Below, piece by piece: positions 47,803 through 59,466 of a stretch of 64,000 nucleotides of DNA; position 1 is the first letter of the stretch; the number at the start of each line of letters is the position of its first letter. The stretch covers positions 496,001 through 560,000 of the forward strand of contig BSBM01001068.1 of NCBI GenBank assembly GCA_027924585.1, in the 5' to 3' direction. The stretch is from Larix kaempferi (taxonomy: Eukaryota; Streptophyta; Pinopsida; Pinales; Pinaceae). The notes under the pieces were generated by a model. That model was not told where the DNA came from and searched no databases. It saw only the letters and a list, made by a program, of their open reading frames with translations. The position numbers and the translations under genes were made by a program.

Positions 47803-48486
47803 AGTGGTATCAGAGCTTGGTAGAAAGCCACATAGAACGAGAAAGCTGAATGATCATTGTTTCAAGAAATTTTAATTGGTTTTACGGGTCAAAAGTTACC
47901 GGAGGAGAAAAGTTTGAAGTCCTATGCAAAGGAGCGGTAATATTCAACTACCGCGGGTCCATTGCTTACCCAGGCGCGGTAGTGTTGAGGTGCACTTATG
48001 AAACTCAAGTTTTGGAATTTACCGTGGCACATTACCATCGGGGAGCGCATTAGTATTTCCTGTTTGAGGTAAAGCGTGAAAGTTTGTTTTTGGGTTAAAT
48101 CGTGATGGGTAAAGTATTAAAAAGGTGGATATATATTGGATTATAAAAAGCCAAAGTTTTTAAAAAAAAGCGAAAGTTTTTTTTTTTGGTTTGAGTTTTA
48201 TATATTTAAAGAGGTGAATATATATTGGAGTCATCATTATAAAAAGGGAGTTATAAGGGATGGTATATGAAATGTTTTTTTTTGTTATAAGGTTTAAAGG
48301 TGGGAGTTATAAGGTTTAAAGGTGGGAGTTATAAGGTTTAATATATTATTTCTTGATTGTTTAAAAATAAGAAATAAAACCTTTATTCCATTATGTTTTG
48401 GAATTTTAAATTGTAAAACCTTTATTCCATTATTTCAAAAAGGGTTTCCCTTATAAAGTTTTTTGACCTGGTGTTTTCTTGAGAAA
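47803..48486 (+). other. Unit 4 leader
   Basis: 684 bp with primer site, an open small ORF (47850-48053, 67 codons, MIIVSRNFNWFYGSKVTGG) and paired GCGGTA/TACCGC motifs, then the AT-rich spacer. Confidence 0.7.
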
Positions 48487-51400
48487 ATGACAAAAACACA
48501 GAGTGTTAAGTTTTAAATTGAGAAGTTCAATGGGAGCAATAATTTCGAGTTGTGGAAGTTCAAGATGCGGGATATGCTCGTGCAACAAGGAGTGGCGAAG
48601 GCATTGGCAGGAAAAATAAAGAAACCCGCAGATATTTCAGATGGAGACTGGAGCGAGATGGATGAAAGAGCTCTCAGTGCTATTCGTCTGTGCTTGGCCG
48701 ACGATGTTTTATTTAACATCGTGTCGGAAACTACAGCAACATGTCTCTGGACAAAGTTGGAAAGTTTGTACATGACTAAATCCTTGACGAATAAAATCCT
48801 CCTGAAGCGGCAGTTGTTTACCTTGCGTATGAAAGAAGGTACAAATATTTTTGGACACTTGAATGCGTTCAATACTCTTATTTGTCGGTTGACTAGTATG
48901 GAAGATATTATTAAATCTGAAGACAAGGCGATTTTATTGTTGTGCTCTCTGCCAGAGTCATGGCAACATTTTGTAAACTCTATCAGTTTTAGTTCTACTG
49001 AGTCTATTAACTTTGATGAAGTTGTGGGAGCCTTACTTTCTGAGGAAACTCGAAAGAAATCTAGTCTTGAAACCTCGACATCAGAAGTAATGGTGGCCAG
49101 AGGAAGAACCAGTGAAAGAGGACGACATTCAAAGGGTACATCAAGGTCAAAGTTGAAGGGCAAAAAGAATAAATTGAAGTGTTGGTACTGCAATAAAGTA
49201 GGACATCTGAAGAAAGACTGCTGGAAACGCAAGCGAGCTTCTGAGGAGGAGGACTCTACAAAGGAGGCAAACATAGCTGAGAATGATTCAGGTATGATCA
49301 ATGAGGTATTATCTACATCTACTGTTTCACAATACCATTATGACTGGTTAATTGATTCTGGAGCATCTCACCACATGTGTCTTCATAGAAATTGGTATTC
49401 GTCATAGCAATCTATAGATGACGAGGTAGTTTATATGGGAAATAATGTTACATGTAAAACTGTTGGGGTAGGGAGTATCGGAATTAAAATGTATGATGGG
49501 ACTGTTAGGACTCTAACAGATGTGAGACATGTACCTGAATTAAGAAAGAACTTGATATCAATGGGAGTTCTTGATGATGCTGGTTACAAGTTTACAGTTC
49601 AAGGTGGAGTTATGAAGATATCGAAAGGTATCTTGGTTGTTATGAAAGCAAAGAGAGTTGGGAACCTGTATAGACTTGAAGGGAGGTCGGAAGTTGATCA
49701 CGCAACAGTAGCATCGGTTGGTGCAGCAGCAGACATCACCCGTCTATGGCATCAGCGGTTAGGTCATATCAGTGAAAGAGGTATGAAGGTACTTGCTGAT
49801 CGAAAGTTGCTTCCTAGTTTAAAATCTATAGATTTGAAGTTTTGTGAGCACAGTATTTTTGGTAAATAGGCTAGACAAAAATTTAAATCTGGAAAACACA
49901 CTAGTAAAGGTATCCTAGACTACATACATTCTGATCTTTGGGGTCCATCTCCAAAAATTTCTTATGGGGGATCGTCATATTTCGTCAGTTTTATAGATGA
50001 TTACTCCAGGAAAGTTTGGATCTATTTATTGAAGAGAAAAGCTGATGTTTTTGATATATTTAAGCAGTTTAGAGCTTTGGTTGAAAAGAGCACTGGCAGG
50101 TTCATTAAATGTCTTAGAACAGATAATGGAACAGAATTTACTTCGAAGGAGTTTGATAATTATTGCAAGCAGGATGGGATTGAGAGGCATAAGACCACTG
50201 TTTACACTCCGCAGCAGAACGGCGTTGCTGAACGCATGAACAGGACTCTTCTTGAAAGAGCAAGGAGTATGCTCAGTAATGCGAAGTTGCAGTAGGAATT
50301 GTGGGGAGAGGCATTGCTTACAGCTTGTTACCTGGTCAATCGATCACCATCAACAACAATTGACTGCAAAATTCCAGAAGAGGTATGGACACGTCAATCA
50401 TGTGATTATTCTAATCTTAGATTATTTGGTTGTGAAACCTATGCACTTATTCCAAAAAATCAGTGTTCCAAACTAGATGCTATGTCAATAAAATTGATCT
50501 TTGTTGGATATGGTGATGGTGTTAAGGGATATAGGTTTTGGAATCCTACTGTCCACAAAATCATCATAAACAGAGATGTAAAATTTGATGAACTTTGTCT
50601 GACAAATTTAGATGTAAGTAATGATTTGAAACAGGCTAATGTACCACAGTTTCAGCAAATTCAGTTTGATACTCAGTCATCTGCGAGGGGGACTCATGAG
50701 GATGTCCAGGAAGAGGATATTCATGAGGACACTCCTCAGGAAGAGGATGAGCAGATAGTAATAGAGGAAATACCACAACAAACTCTACGGAGATCTACGC
50801 GGAATAGAACTTTTCCAAAGAGGTATGATGATTTTGTTTTCATTTATAATGAAGGAGAACCTGACAGTTATAAGGAAGCATTAGAAGTGTCTGACAATGA
50901 CAAATGGAGACATGCAATGAAAGAAGAAATGGATTCTTTGGCAAAGATCAAAACGTGGGATATTGTGGAACTTCCAGAGAGTAGGAAAGTGGTTTGCTGC
51001 AAATGGGTGTACAAACTGAAGAAAGGTGCTGATGAAACTGTTCCAAAGTACAAAGCAAGACTAGTTGCAAAAGGATTTTCTCAGAAAGCAGGTATTGACT
51101 TTCATGATATTTTTTCACCAGTTGTAAAACTTGTTTCTATCAGAATTTTGTTAGCACTAGTTGCTTTATATGATTTGGAGTTAGAGCAGCTAGATGTCAA
51201 AACAGCTTTCTTACATGGAGATTTAGATGAAGAAATTTTCATGGAACAACCAGAAGGGTTCGTTCAAAATCGCAACAAGAGGTTTGTTTGCAAGCTCAAA
51301 AATTCATTGTATGGCCTGAGGCAGTCTCCCAGGCAATGGTACAAGAAGTTTGATTCTTTCATGGTGAGTCATAATTTTACCAGGAGTGAGTATGATCATT

Positions 51401-52416
51401 GTGTGTACTTTAAAAAGTTGGAAAATGAAATGTTCATTATTTTGGTATTGTATGTTGATGATCTACTTGTTGCAAGCAAGAGCATGTTTGAAATCAGCAG
51501 GTTAAAGGCTCAGTTGGCTAGGACGTTTGATATGAAGGATCTAGGAGCAGCAAATCAGATCTTGGGTATGCAGATACACAGAGACAGGAAAAATGGCAAG
51601 CTGTGGTTATCACAAAAGAAGTATGTGGAGAAAATACTTCAGAAATTCGGTATGGATAAGGTGAAACCTTCTAGTATCCCTTTAGCTTCTCATTTCAAGC
51701 TTTCTTCAGGTTTGAGTCCTAAAAATGATGAAGAAAAGCAGTATATGTCTCGTGTACCATATGCTAATGCAGTAGGAAGTTTGATGTATGCGATGATAAG
51801 TACAAGACCAGATATTTCACATGTAGTTGGTGTTGTCAGTAGATACATGGCAAATCCAGGAAAAGAGCATTGGGCAGCAGTGAAATGGGTGCTTCGGTAT
51901 CTAAGAGGCACAAGTGACTTTTGTATCACTTTTGATGGTTGCAGTGATAAAGTCTGTGGTTATGTTGATTCTGATTTTGTAGGTGATTTAGAGAAGAGGA
52001 GGTCCACTTCAGGTTATGTTTTTACTCTTGCAGGTAGAGCTATTAGTTGGATGTCAAAGCTTCGGAATATTGTTGCTTTATCTACTACAGAGGCAGAATA
52101 TATAGCTGCTTCACATGCTTGCAAAGAGGCAGTCTGGTTAAAAGGTTTGCTGGGTGAGTTAGGAAAGGTTTAGAACTCTATAAAGATTTTCTGTGATAGT
52201 CAAAGTGCTATTCACTTGGCTAAAAATCCATCTTATCACAGTAAGACAAAACATATTCCTGTAAAATATCATTTTGTAAGACATGTTATTGATGAAGGTG
52301 GAGTGGTTCTTGAAAAGGTCCACACTCAAAAGAATAGTGCAGACATGTTCATGAAGCCAGTTACTTCAGAGAAGCTATGGTGGTGCTTAGCTTCTCTAGG
52401 CTTGCAGGAAAAGTGA
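48487..52416 (+). pseudogene. Copia gag-pol polyprotein, unit 4, five stops
   Basis: The 3,930-nt span keeps its length but has stops at 48514 (TAA, codon 10), 49405 (TAG), 49867 (TAG), 50293 (TAG) and 52171 (TAG). The stop at 50293 is at the same codon as the 36165 stop of unit 1. Protease WLIDSGASHHM, integrase and RT (YVDD) motifs are present; 50299-52173 is open for 624 codons from the end of integrase to RNase H. Several residues differ only here, such as the CKWVYKL block preceded by VVC. Confidence 0.92.
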
Positions 52417-52468
52417 TCAATAGAGCAATGAGCAATGGTATCAGGTAAATTGTTGTCAAGGTGGAGAT

Positions 52469-52784
52469 TTTTAGAAACGGGTGACAACTGGCTATGATGG
52501 TAACTATGTAACTGACTAACTAAATATGTAGTTATTAGTAACCGTGTAAGAAATGTATATGTTTCTTGTATTCTCATAAGAGAGGATATTGGAGAGTTGT
52601 GAGTTGTTGTAAATCTTCAGATTCTGAATAATAAGATACCGATACCATTGCTCCGTGGATGTTTTCCTAAGAGAGGGTTTTACCACGTAAATCTCTGCGT
52701 ATATCTCATGTGTGTGTGTTTTTTGTCTTTCTTGTTTTATTTGCTTCCGCTGCATTTTGTATTTTGTGGCTATTAGATCCAACA
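52469..52784 (+). repeat. Array LTR 5 (shared by units 4 and 5)
   Basis: 316 bp. The terminal dinucleotide TG is mutated to TT (TTTTAGAAAC), which would impair integrase recognition of this end. Confidence 0.92.
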
Positions 52785-53467
52785 AGTGGTATCAGAGCTT
52801 GGTAGAAAGCCACAGAGAACGAGAAAGCTAAATGATCATTGTTTCAAGAAATTTTAATTGGTTTTACAAGTCAAAAGTTACCGGAGGAGAAACGTTTGAA
52901 GTCCTGTGCAAAGGAGATGTAATATTCAACGACCGTGGGTCCATTGCTTACCCAGGCGCGGTAGTGTTGAGGTGCACTTACGAAACTCAAGTTTTGGAAT
53001 TTACCGCGGGACATAACCATCGGGGAGCGCGGTAGTATTTCCTGTTTGAGGTAAAGCGTGAAAGTTTGTTTTTGGGTTAAATCATGATGGGTAAAGTATT
53101 AAAAAGGTGGATATATATTGGATTATAAAAAGCCAAAGTTTTAAAAAAAAAGCGAAAGTTTTTTTTTTGGTTTGAGTTTTATATATTTAAAGAGGTGAAT
53201 ATATATTGGAGTCATGATTATAAAAAGGGAGTTATAAGGGATGGTATATTAAAAGTTTTTTTTTGTTATAAGGTTTAGAAGTGGGAGTTATAAGGTTTAA
53301 AGGTGGGAGTTATAAGGTTTAATATATTATTTCTTGATTGTTTAAAAATAAGAAATAAAACCTTTATTCCATTATTTTTTGGAATTTTAAATTATAAAAC
53401 CTTTATTCCATTATTTCAAAAAGGGTTTCCCTTATAAAGTTTTTTTTCCTGGTGTTTTCTTGAGAAA
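52785..53467 (+). other. Unit 5 leader
   Basis: 683 bp with a canonical primer site and open small ORF 52832-53035 (67 codons). The first GCGGTA/TACCGC pair is mutated here (GATGTA, GACCGTG); the later motifs remain. Confidence 0.7.
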
Positions 53468-54355
53468 ATGGCAAAAGCGCAGAGTGTTAAGTTTGAAATT
53501 GAGAAGTTCAATGGGAGCAATAATTTCGAGTTGTGGAAGGTCAAGATGCGGGATATGCTCGTGTAGCAAGGAGTGGCGAAGGCACTGGCAGGAAAAATAA
53601 AGAAACCCGTAGATATTTCAGATGGAGACTGGAGCAAGATGGATGAAAGAGCTCTCAGTGCTATTCGACTGTGCTTGGCCGACGATGTTTTATTTAACAT
53701 CGTGTCTGAAACTACAGCAGCAGGTCTCTTGACAAAGTTGGAAAGTTTGTTCATGACTAAATCCTTGACGAATAAAATCCTCCTGAAGCGGCAGTTGTTT
53801 ACCTTGCGTATGAAAGAAGGTACAAAGATTTCTGAACACTTGAATGCGTTCAATACTCTTATTTGTCAGTTGACTAGTATGGAAGATATTATTAAATCTG
53901 AAGACAAGGCGATTTTACTGTTGTGCTCTCTGCCTGATTCATGGGCACATTTTGTAACCTCTATCAGTTTTAGTTCTACTAAGTCTATTACCTTTGACGA
54001 AGTTGTGGGAGCCTTAATTTCTAAGGAAACTCGAAAGAAATCTAGTCTTGAAACCTCGACATCAGAAGTAATGGTGGCCAAAGGAAGAACCAGTGAAAGA
54101 GGACAACATTCAAAGGGTACATCAAGGTCAAAGTCGAAGGGCAAAAAGAGTAAATTGAAGTGTTGGTACTGCAATAAAGTAAGACATCTGAAGAAAGACT
54201 GCTGGAAACACAAGCGAGCTTCTGAGAAGGAGGACTCTACAAAGGAGGCAAACATAGCCGAGAATGATTCAGGTATGATCGATGAGGTATTATCTACATC
54301 TACTGTTTCACAATACCATTAGGACTGGTTAATTGATTCTGGAGCATCTCACCAC
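53468..54355 (+). pseudogene. Gag-protease part of unit 5, two stops
   Basis: The frame from ATG 53468 is stopped at 53564 (CAG to TAG) and 54320 (TAT to TAG, just before the protease DWLIDSGASHH). In between, 53567-54319 is open. The zinc knuckle reads CWYCNKVRHLKKDC: the C and H ligands remain, but the Gly before His has become Arg. Confidence 0.88.
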
Positions 54356-57300
54356 ATGTGTCTTCATAGAAATTGGTATTCGTCATACCAATCTATAGAT
54401 GACGGGGTAGTTTATATGGGAAATAATGTTACATGTAAAACTGTTGGGGTAGGGAGTATCGGAATTAAAATGTATGATGGGACTGTTAGGACTCTAACAG
54501 ATGTGACACATGTGCCTGAATTAAGAAAGAACTTGATATCAATGGGAGTTCTTGATGATGCTGGTTACAAGTTTACAGTTCAAGGTGGAGTTATGAAGAT
54601 ATTGAAAGGTATCTTGGTTGTTATGAAAGCAAATAGAGTTGGGAACCTGTATAGACTTGAAGGGAGGACGGAAGTTGATCACGCAACAGTAGCATCGGTT
54701 GGTGCAGCAGCAGACATCACTCGTCTATGGCATCAGCGGTTAGGTCATATCAGTGAAAGAGGTATGAAGGTACTTGCTGATCGAAAGTTGCTTCCTAGTT
54801 TAAAATCTATAGATTTGAAGTTTTGTGAGCACTGTATTTATGGTAAACAGGCTAGACAAAAATTTAAATCTGGAAAACACACTAGTAAAGGTATCCTAGA
54901 CTACATACATTCTGATCTTTGGGGTCCATCTCCAAAAATTTCTTATGGGGGATCGTCATATTTCGTCAGTTTTATAGATGATTACTCGAGGAAAGTTTGG
55001 ATCTATTTATTGACGAGAAAAGCTGATGTTTTTGATATATTTAAGCAGTTTAGAGCTTTGGTTGAAAAGAGCACTGGCAGGTTCATTAAATGTCTTAGAA
55101 CAGATAATGGAACAGAATTTACTTCGAAGGAGTTTGATAATTATTGCAAGCAGGATGGGATTGAGAGGCATAAGACCACTGTTTACACTCCGCAGCAGAA
55201 CAGCGTTGCTGAATGCATGAACAGGACTCTTCTTGAAAGAGCAAGGAGTATGCTCAGTAATGCGAAGTTGCAGCAGGAATTGTGGGGAGAGGCATTGCTT
55301 ACAGCTTGTTACCTGGTCAATCGATCACCATCAACAGCAATTGATTGCAAAATTCCAGAAGAGGTATGGACAGGTCAATCATGTGATTATTCTAATCTTA
55401 GAGTATTTGGTTGTGAAGCCTATGCACTTATTCCGAAAAATCAGCGTTCCAAACTAGATCCTAAGTCAAGAAAATTGATCTTTGTTGGATATGGTGATGG
55501 TGTTAAGGGATATAGGTTGTGGAATCCTACTGTCCACAAAATCATCATAAACAGAGATGTAAAATTTGAAGAACTTTCTCTGACAAATTTAGATGTAAGT
55601 AATGATTTGAAACAGCCTAATGTACCACAGTTTCTGCAAATTCAGTTTGATACTCAGTCATCTGCGAGGGGGACTCATGAGGATGTCCAGGAAGAGGATA
55701 TTCATGAGGACACTCCTCAGGAAGAGGATGAGCAGATAGAAATAGAGGAAATACCACAGCAAACTCTACGGAGATCTACGCGGAACAGAACTTTTCCAAA
55801 GAGGTATGATGATTTTGTTTTCATTTCTAATGAAGGAGAACCTGACAGTTATAAGGAAGCATTAGAAGTGTCTGACAGTGACAAATGGAGACATGCAATG
55901 AAAGAAGAAATGGATTCTTTGGCAAAGAACAAAACGTGGGATATTGTGGAACTTCCAGAGAGTAGGAAAGTGGTTGGCTGCAAATGGGTGTACAAACTGA
56001 AGAAAGGTGCTGATGAAACTGTTCCAAATTACAAAGCAAGACTGGTTGCAAAAGGATTTTCTCAAAAAGCAGGTATTGACTTTCATGAGATTTTTTCACC
56101 AGTTGTAAAAGTTGTTTCTATCAGAATTTTGTTAGCACTGGTTGCTTTATATGATTTGGAGTTAGAGCAGCTAGATGTCAAAACAGCTTTCTTACATGGA
56201 GATTTAGATGAAGAAATTTTCATGGAACAACCAGAAGGGGTCGTTCAAAATTGCAACAAGAGGTTTGTTTGCAAGCTGAAAAAATCATTGTATGGCCTGA
56301 GGCAGTCTCCCAGGCAATGGTACAAGAAGTTTGATTCTTTCATGGTGAGTCAGAATTTTACCAGGAGTGAGTATGATCATTGTGTGTACTTTAAAAAGTT
56401 GGAAAATGACATGTTCATTATTTTGGTATTGTATGTTGATGATATGCTTGTCACAAGCAAGAGCATGTTTGAAATTAGCAGGTTAAAGGCTCAGTTGGCT
56501 AGGACGTTTGATATGAAGGATCTAGGAGCAGCAAATCAGATCTTGGGCATGCAGATACACAGAGACAGGAAAAATGGCAAGCTGTGGTTATCACAAAAGA
56601 AGTATGTAGAGAAAATACTTCAGAAATTCGGTATGGATAAGGTGAAACCTTCTAGTATCCCTTTAGCTTCTCATTTCAAGCTTTCTTCAGGTTTGAGTCC
56701 TAAAAATGATGAAGAAAAGCAGTATATGTCTCATGTACCATATGATAATGCAGTAGGAAGTTTGATGTATGCGATGATAAGTACAAGACCAGATATTTCA
56801 CATGCAGTTGGTGTTGTCAGTAGATACATGGCAAATCCAGGAAAAGAGCATTGGGCAGCAGTGAAATGGGTGCTTCGGTATCTAAGAGGCACAAGTGACT
56901 ATTGTATCACTTTTGATGGTTGCAGTGATAAAGTCTGTGGTTATGTTGATTCTGATTTTGCAGGTGATTTGGACAAGAGGAGGTCCACTTTAGGTTATGT
57001 TTTTACTCTTGCAGGTGGAGCTATTAGTTGGATGTCAAAGCTTCAAAATATTGTTGCTTTATCTACTACAGAGGCAGAATATATAGCTGCTTCACATGCT
57101 TGCAAAGAGGCAGTCTGGTTAAAAGGTTTGCTGGGTGAGTTAGGAAAGGTTCAGAACTCTATAAAGATTTTCTGTGATAGTCAAAGTGCTATTCACTTGG
57201 CTAAAAATCCATCTTATCACAGTAAGACAAAACATATTCCTGTAAAATATCATTTTGTAAGACATGTTATTGATGAAGGTGGAGTGTTTCTTGAAAAGGT

Positions 57301-57397
57301 CCACACTCAAAAGAATAGTGCAGACATGTTCACGAAGCCAGTTACTTCAGAGAAGCTACGGTGGTGCTTAGCTTCTCTAGGCTTGCAGGAAAAGTGA
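54356..57397 (+). CDS. Open integrase-RT-RNase H frame of unit 5
   Basis: 1,013 uninterrupted codons, the most complete pol in the window; the same frame opens at 54323, so protease DSGAS lies just before this methionine. Pre-integrase HHCC: His126, His131, Cys157 and Cys160. Integrase core: Asp187 (SDLWGP), Asp250 (RTDNGTEF) and Glu286, with 35 residues between the last two. RT: YVDD at 693-696. RNase H: YVDSD at 863-867, then TTEAEY and FCDSQSA. QQNGVAER is QQNSVAEC here, changing neighbours of the catalytic Glu. Copia proteins are made as a gag-pol polyprotein, so the two upstream stops should prevent normal expression. Whether it is transcribed is unknown. Confidence 0.88.
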   Translation: MCLHRNWYSSYQSIDDGVVYMGNNVTCKTVGVGSIGIKMYDGTVRTLTDVTHVPELRKNLISMGVLDDAGYKFTVQGGVMKILKGILVVMKANRVGNLYRLEGRTEVDHATVASVGAAADITRLWHQRLGHISERGMKVLADRKLLPSLKSIDLKFCEHCIYGKQARQKFKSGKHTSKGILDYIHSDLWGPSPKISYGGSSYFVSFIDDYSRKVWIYLLTRKADVFDIFKQFRALVEKSTGRFIKCLRTDNGTEFTSKEFDNYCKQDGIERHKTTVYTPQQNSVAECMNRTLLERARSMLSNAKLQQELWGEALLTACYLVNRSPSTAIDCKIPEEVWTGQSCDYSNLRVFGCEAYALIPKNQRSKLDPKSRKLIFVGYGDGVKGYRLWNPTVHKIIINRDVKFEELSLTNLDVSNDLKQPNVPQFLQIQFDTQSSARGTHEDVQEEDIHEDTPQEEDEQIEIEEIPQQTLRRSTRNRTFPKRYDDFVFISNEGEPDSYKEALEVSDSDKWRHAMKEEMDSLAKNKTWDIVELPESRKVVGCKWVYKLKKGADETVPNYKARLVAKGFSQKAGIDFHEIFSPVVKVVSIRILLALVALYDLELEQLDVKTAFLHGDLDEEIFMEQPEGVVQNCNKRFVCKLKKSLYGLRQSPRQWYKKFDSFMVSQNFTRSEYDHCVYFKKLENDMFIILVLYVDDMLVTSKSMFEISRLKAQLARTFDMKDLGAANQILGMQIHRDRKNGKLWLSQKKYVEKILQKFGMDKVKPSSIPLASHFKLSSGLSPKNDEEKQYMSHVPYDNAVGSLMYAMISTRPDISHAVGVVSRYMANPGKEHWAAVKWVLRYLRGTSDYCITFDGCSDKVCGYVDSDFAGDLDKRRSTLGYVFTLAGGAISWMSKLQNIVALSTTEAEYIAASHACKEAVWLKGLLGELGKVQNSIKIFCDSQSAIHLAKNPSYHSKTKHIPVKYHFVRHVIDEGGVFLEKVHTQKNSADMFTKPVTSEKLRWCLASLGLQEK

Positions 57398-57449
57398 TGA
57401 ATAGAGCAATAAGCAATGGTATCAGGTAAATTGTTGTCAAGGTGGAGAT

Positions 57450-57765
57450 TGTTAGAAACGGGTGACAACTGGCTATGACGGTAACTATGTAACTGACTAA
57501 CTAAATATGCAGTTATTAGTAACCGTGTAAGAAATGTATATGTTTCTTGTATTCTCATAAGAGAGGATATTGGAGAGTTGTGAGTTGTTGTAAATCTTCA
57601 GATTCTGAATAATAAGATACCGATACCATTGCTCCGTGGATGTTTCCCTAAGAGAGGGTTTTACCACGTAAATCTCTGCGTATATCTCATGTGTGTGTGT
57701 TTATTGTCTTTCTTATTTTATTTGCTTCCGCTGCAATTTGTATTTTGTGGCTGTTAGATCCAACA
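57450..57765 (+). repeat. Array LTR 6 (outer right)
   Basis: 316 bp following the unit 5 polypurine tract AAGGTGGAGAT. It ends GATCCAACA and is followed by GTAAT, not by a primer site, so it is the true right end of the array. Confidence 0.93.
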
Positions 57766-58781
57766 GTAATGCTAGTGGTACAATTCCTAAAATTGATACA
57801 TCGTAGTAGTATATAATGCCACATTTCAATAAGTACGGTAATAAAATAGAATTTTAATTTTCAATTAAAAACTAATATTTTAATATAGTTTAGAAAAAAA
57901 TATGTAGATGTTTTTTTAATTATATCAATCTTAATTTTAATCTATGTCAATCAATTCAAAATCATTGATTTTCTCAACAACTATATTATGTATATTATAT
58001 ATAATACATAAATAATATAAAACTTTGCATATTTTCATCTAATATATTTAAATGTAAAAATATAATCATTCAATATACCATTTAGTGTTAGTATTTTTTA
58101 TATAAAAAATTATATTTAACATTCAAATATTTTTTTATTAAAAATTTAGTTATACCAAATATATAATAATAAGAATATTGTATATTATAATGATAAAAAA
58201 TTATTTATATTATTCAACACATTTTCGATTTTATAAATTTACTTATATTAACAATATTGCAATGTTAAATTTAAACTATTGTATATAATTATATATGAAT
58301 ACGTTATTTAAAAAATATGTTATATAAGATATATTTCTTATTTATTAACATAAATAAAGAATTAATTAGTAAGTTATATCAATTGGAGCATATTATTTGT
58401 GTGAAATGATATTGGTTCAATTCAATGAATTTAAACAAAGAATGGTTGAAGATATCTTTTATTTAATATGTTAAATATATTTAAAGTTAGTATTATATTA
58501 TTATTATTCTTTGAAAAAAATTTAAAATAATTTTTTAAATGGTATTTTCAAAATATTTAAAAAAAAATATTTTTTGATAACAAATTTAATATACATAACA
58601 ATATAAAAATCCTTAACCAGTATATATAATAGTAAGAGACATTACGATTATTAAACAATTTAATATCAATTAATTTTAGTAATTCCTAATATTACAAAAA
58701 CATCAATTCTAATTAAACTCAATATAATATACGCTTAAATAATAAAATATGTTGAACATACTTTATGAAGTTAACACATTA
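57766..58781. other. AT-rich sequence between the array and the duplicated segment
   Basis: About 1 kb of A/T-rich DNA with no gene and no similarity seen to other parts of the window. Its right edge, at 58782, is an abrupt switch to element A sequence. Confidence 0.65.
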
Positions 58782-59466
58782 ATAGTGGGCCACATTTAAG
58801 ACCTGGGAGATTCGATAGATTGGGCTGTGTGCCCGTAATAAGTCCTGGGATGCTCTTTCGAGGGTTTGTGGTGGGATGCTACATGTAAGACCTGGGAGAT
58901 TCGATAGGTTGGGCTTTGTGCCCGTAATAAGTCCTGGGATGCTCTTTCGCGGGTTTTTAGCAGAGGTCACATGTAATCAGTCCTGGAGATCTTGTCGATC
59001 GTGCTTAGGCACATAAATGTTCCTGGGATGCTCTTTAGAGTTCTTGCCGGTCGTGCTATGCACATAAACGTTCCCGGGACACTCTTTTAAGGTTTTGTGA
59101 CAGTCACATGTAATAAGTCCTGGAGATCTGGACAGGATGAAAAAGGCCTCAGATGCTCTTTAGGGTTCTTGCTAGTCAAGAGGCCCTTTTAAGGTTTTGT
59201 GACGCACGTAATAAGTCCTGAGGATTCCACAGTATGGCCAGTGATGATGAAGACCTGCAGGTGGTGGGCCTACATCCAGTATGAAAAAGGATTGGATCTG
59301 TAGAACTTCCTATGACGAGTAGATTCATAGATTGATTGAGATAGTAGCAGTAGTGACGATGACGATGATGATGACTCAATGACGATTATTCAGTGACGAT
59401 GATCTAGAGAAGAAGACTTGTGATAGAAGACCTGTGTCGAGAAATACCTTCCTAGTTAAGAGAGAG

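Larger units (their letters stand above)
33383..57765 (+). mobile_element. Tandem copia array: six LTRs, five internal regions
   Basis: Six 316-bp LTRs (starts 33383, 38341, 43304, 47487, 52469, 57450) alternate with five internal regions of one Ty1/copia family, all in the same direction and sharing LTRs between neighbours. Only the outer flanks resemble a target-site duplication: GTAGT (33378-33382) and GTAAT (57766-57770). Each internal region has a primer site, a leader of 660-684 bp, gag-protease-integrase-RT-RNase H and a 52-bp tail ending in the polypurine tract. The domain order and motifs fit a Tnt1/Tork-like copia lineage, stated from general resemblance only. This is not a row of independent insertions. 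Confidence 0.93.

Noticed and set aside
48513-49301. 262-codon open frame on the minus strand across unit 4 gag
   Set aside because: It mirrors the gag sequence on the other strand; similar antisense frames occur at the same place in the other units and carry no domain of their own.
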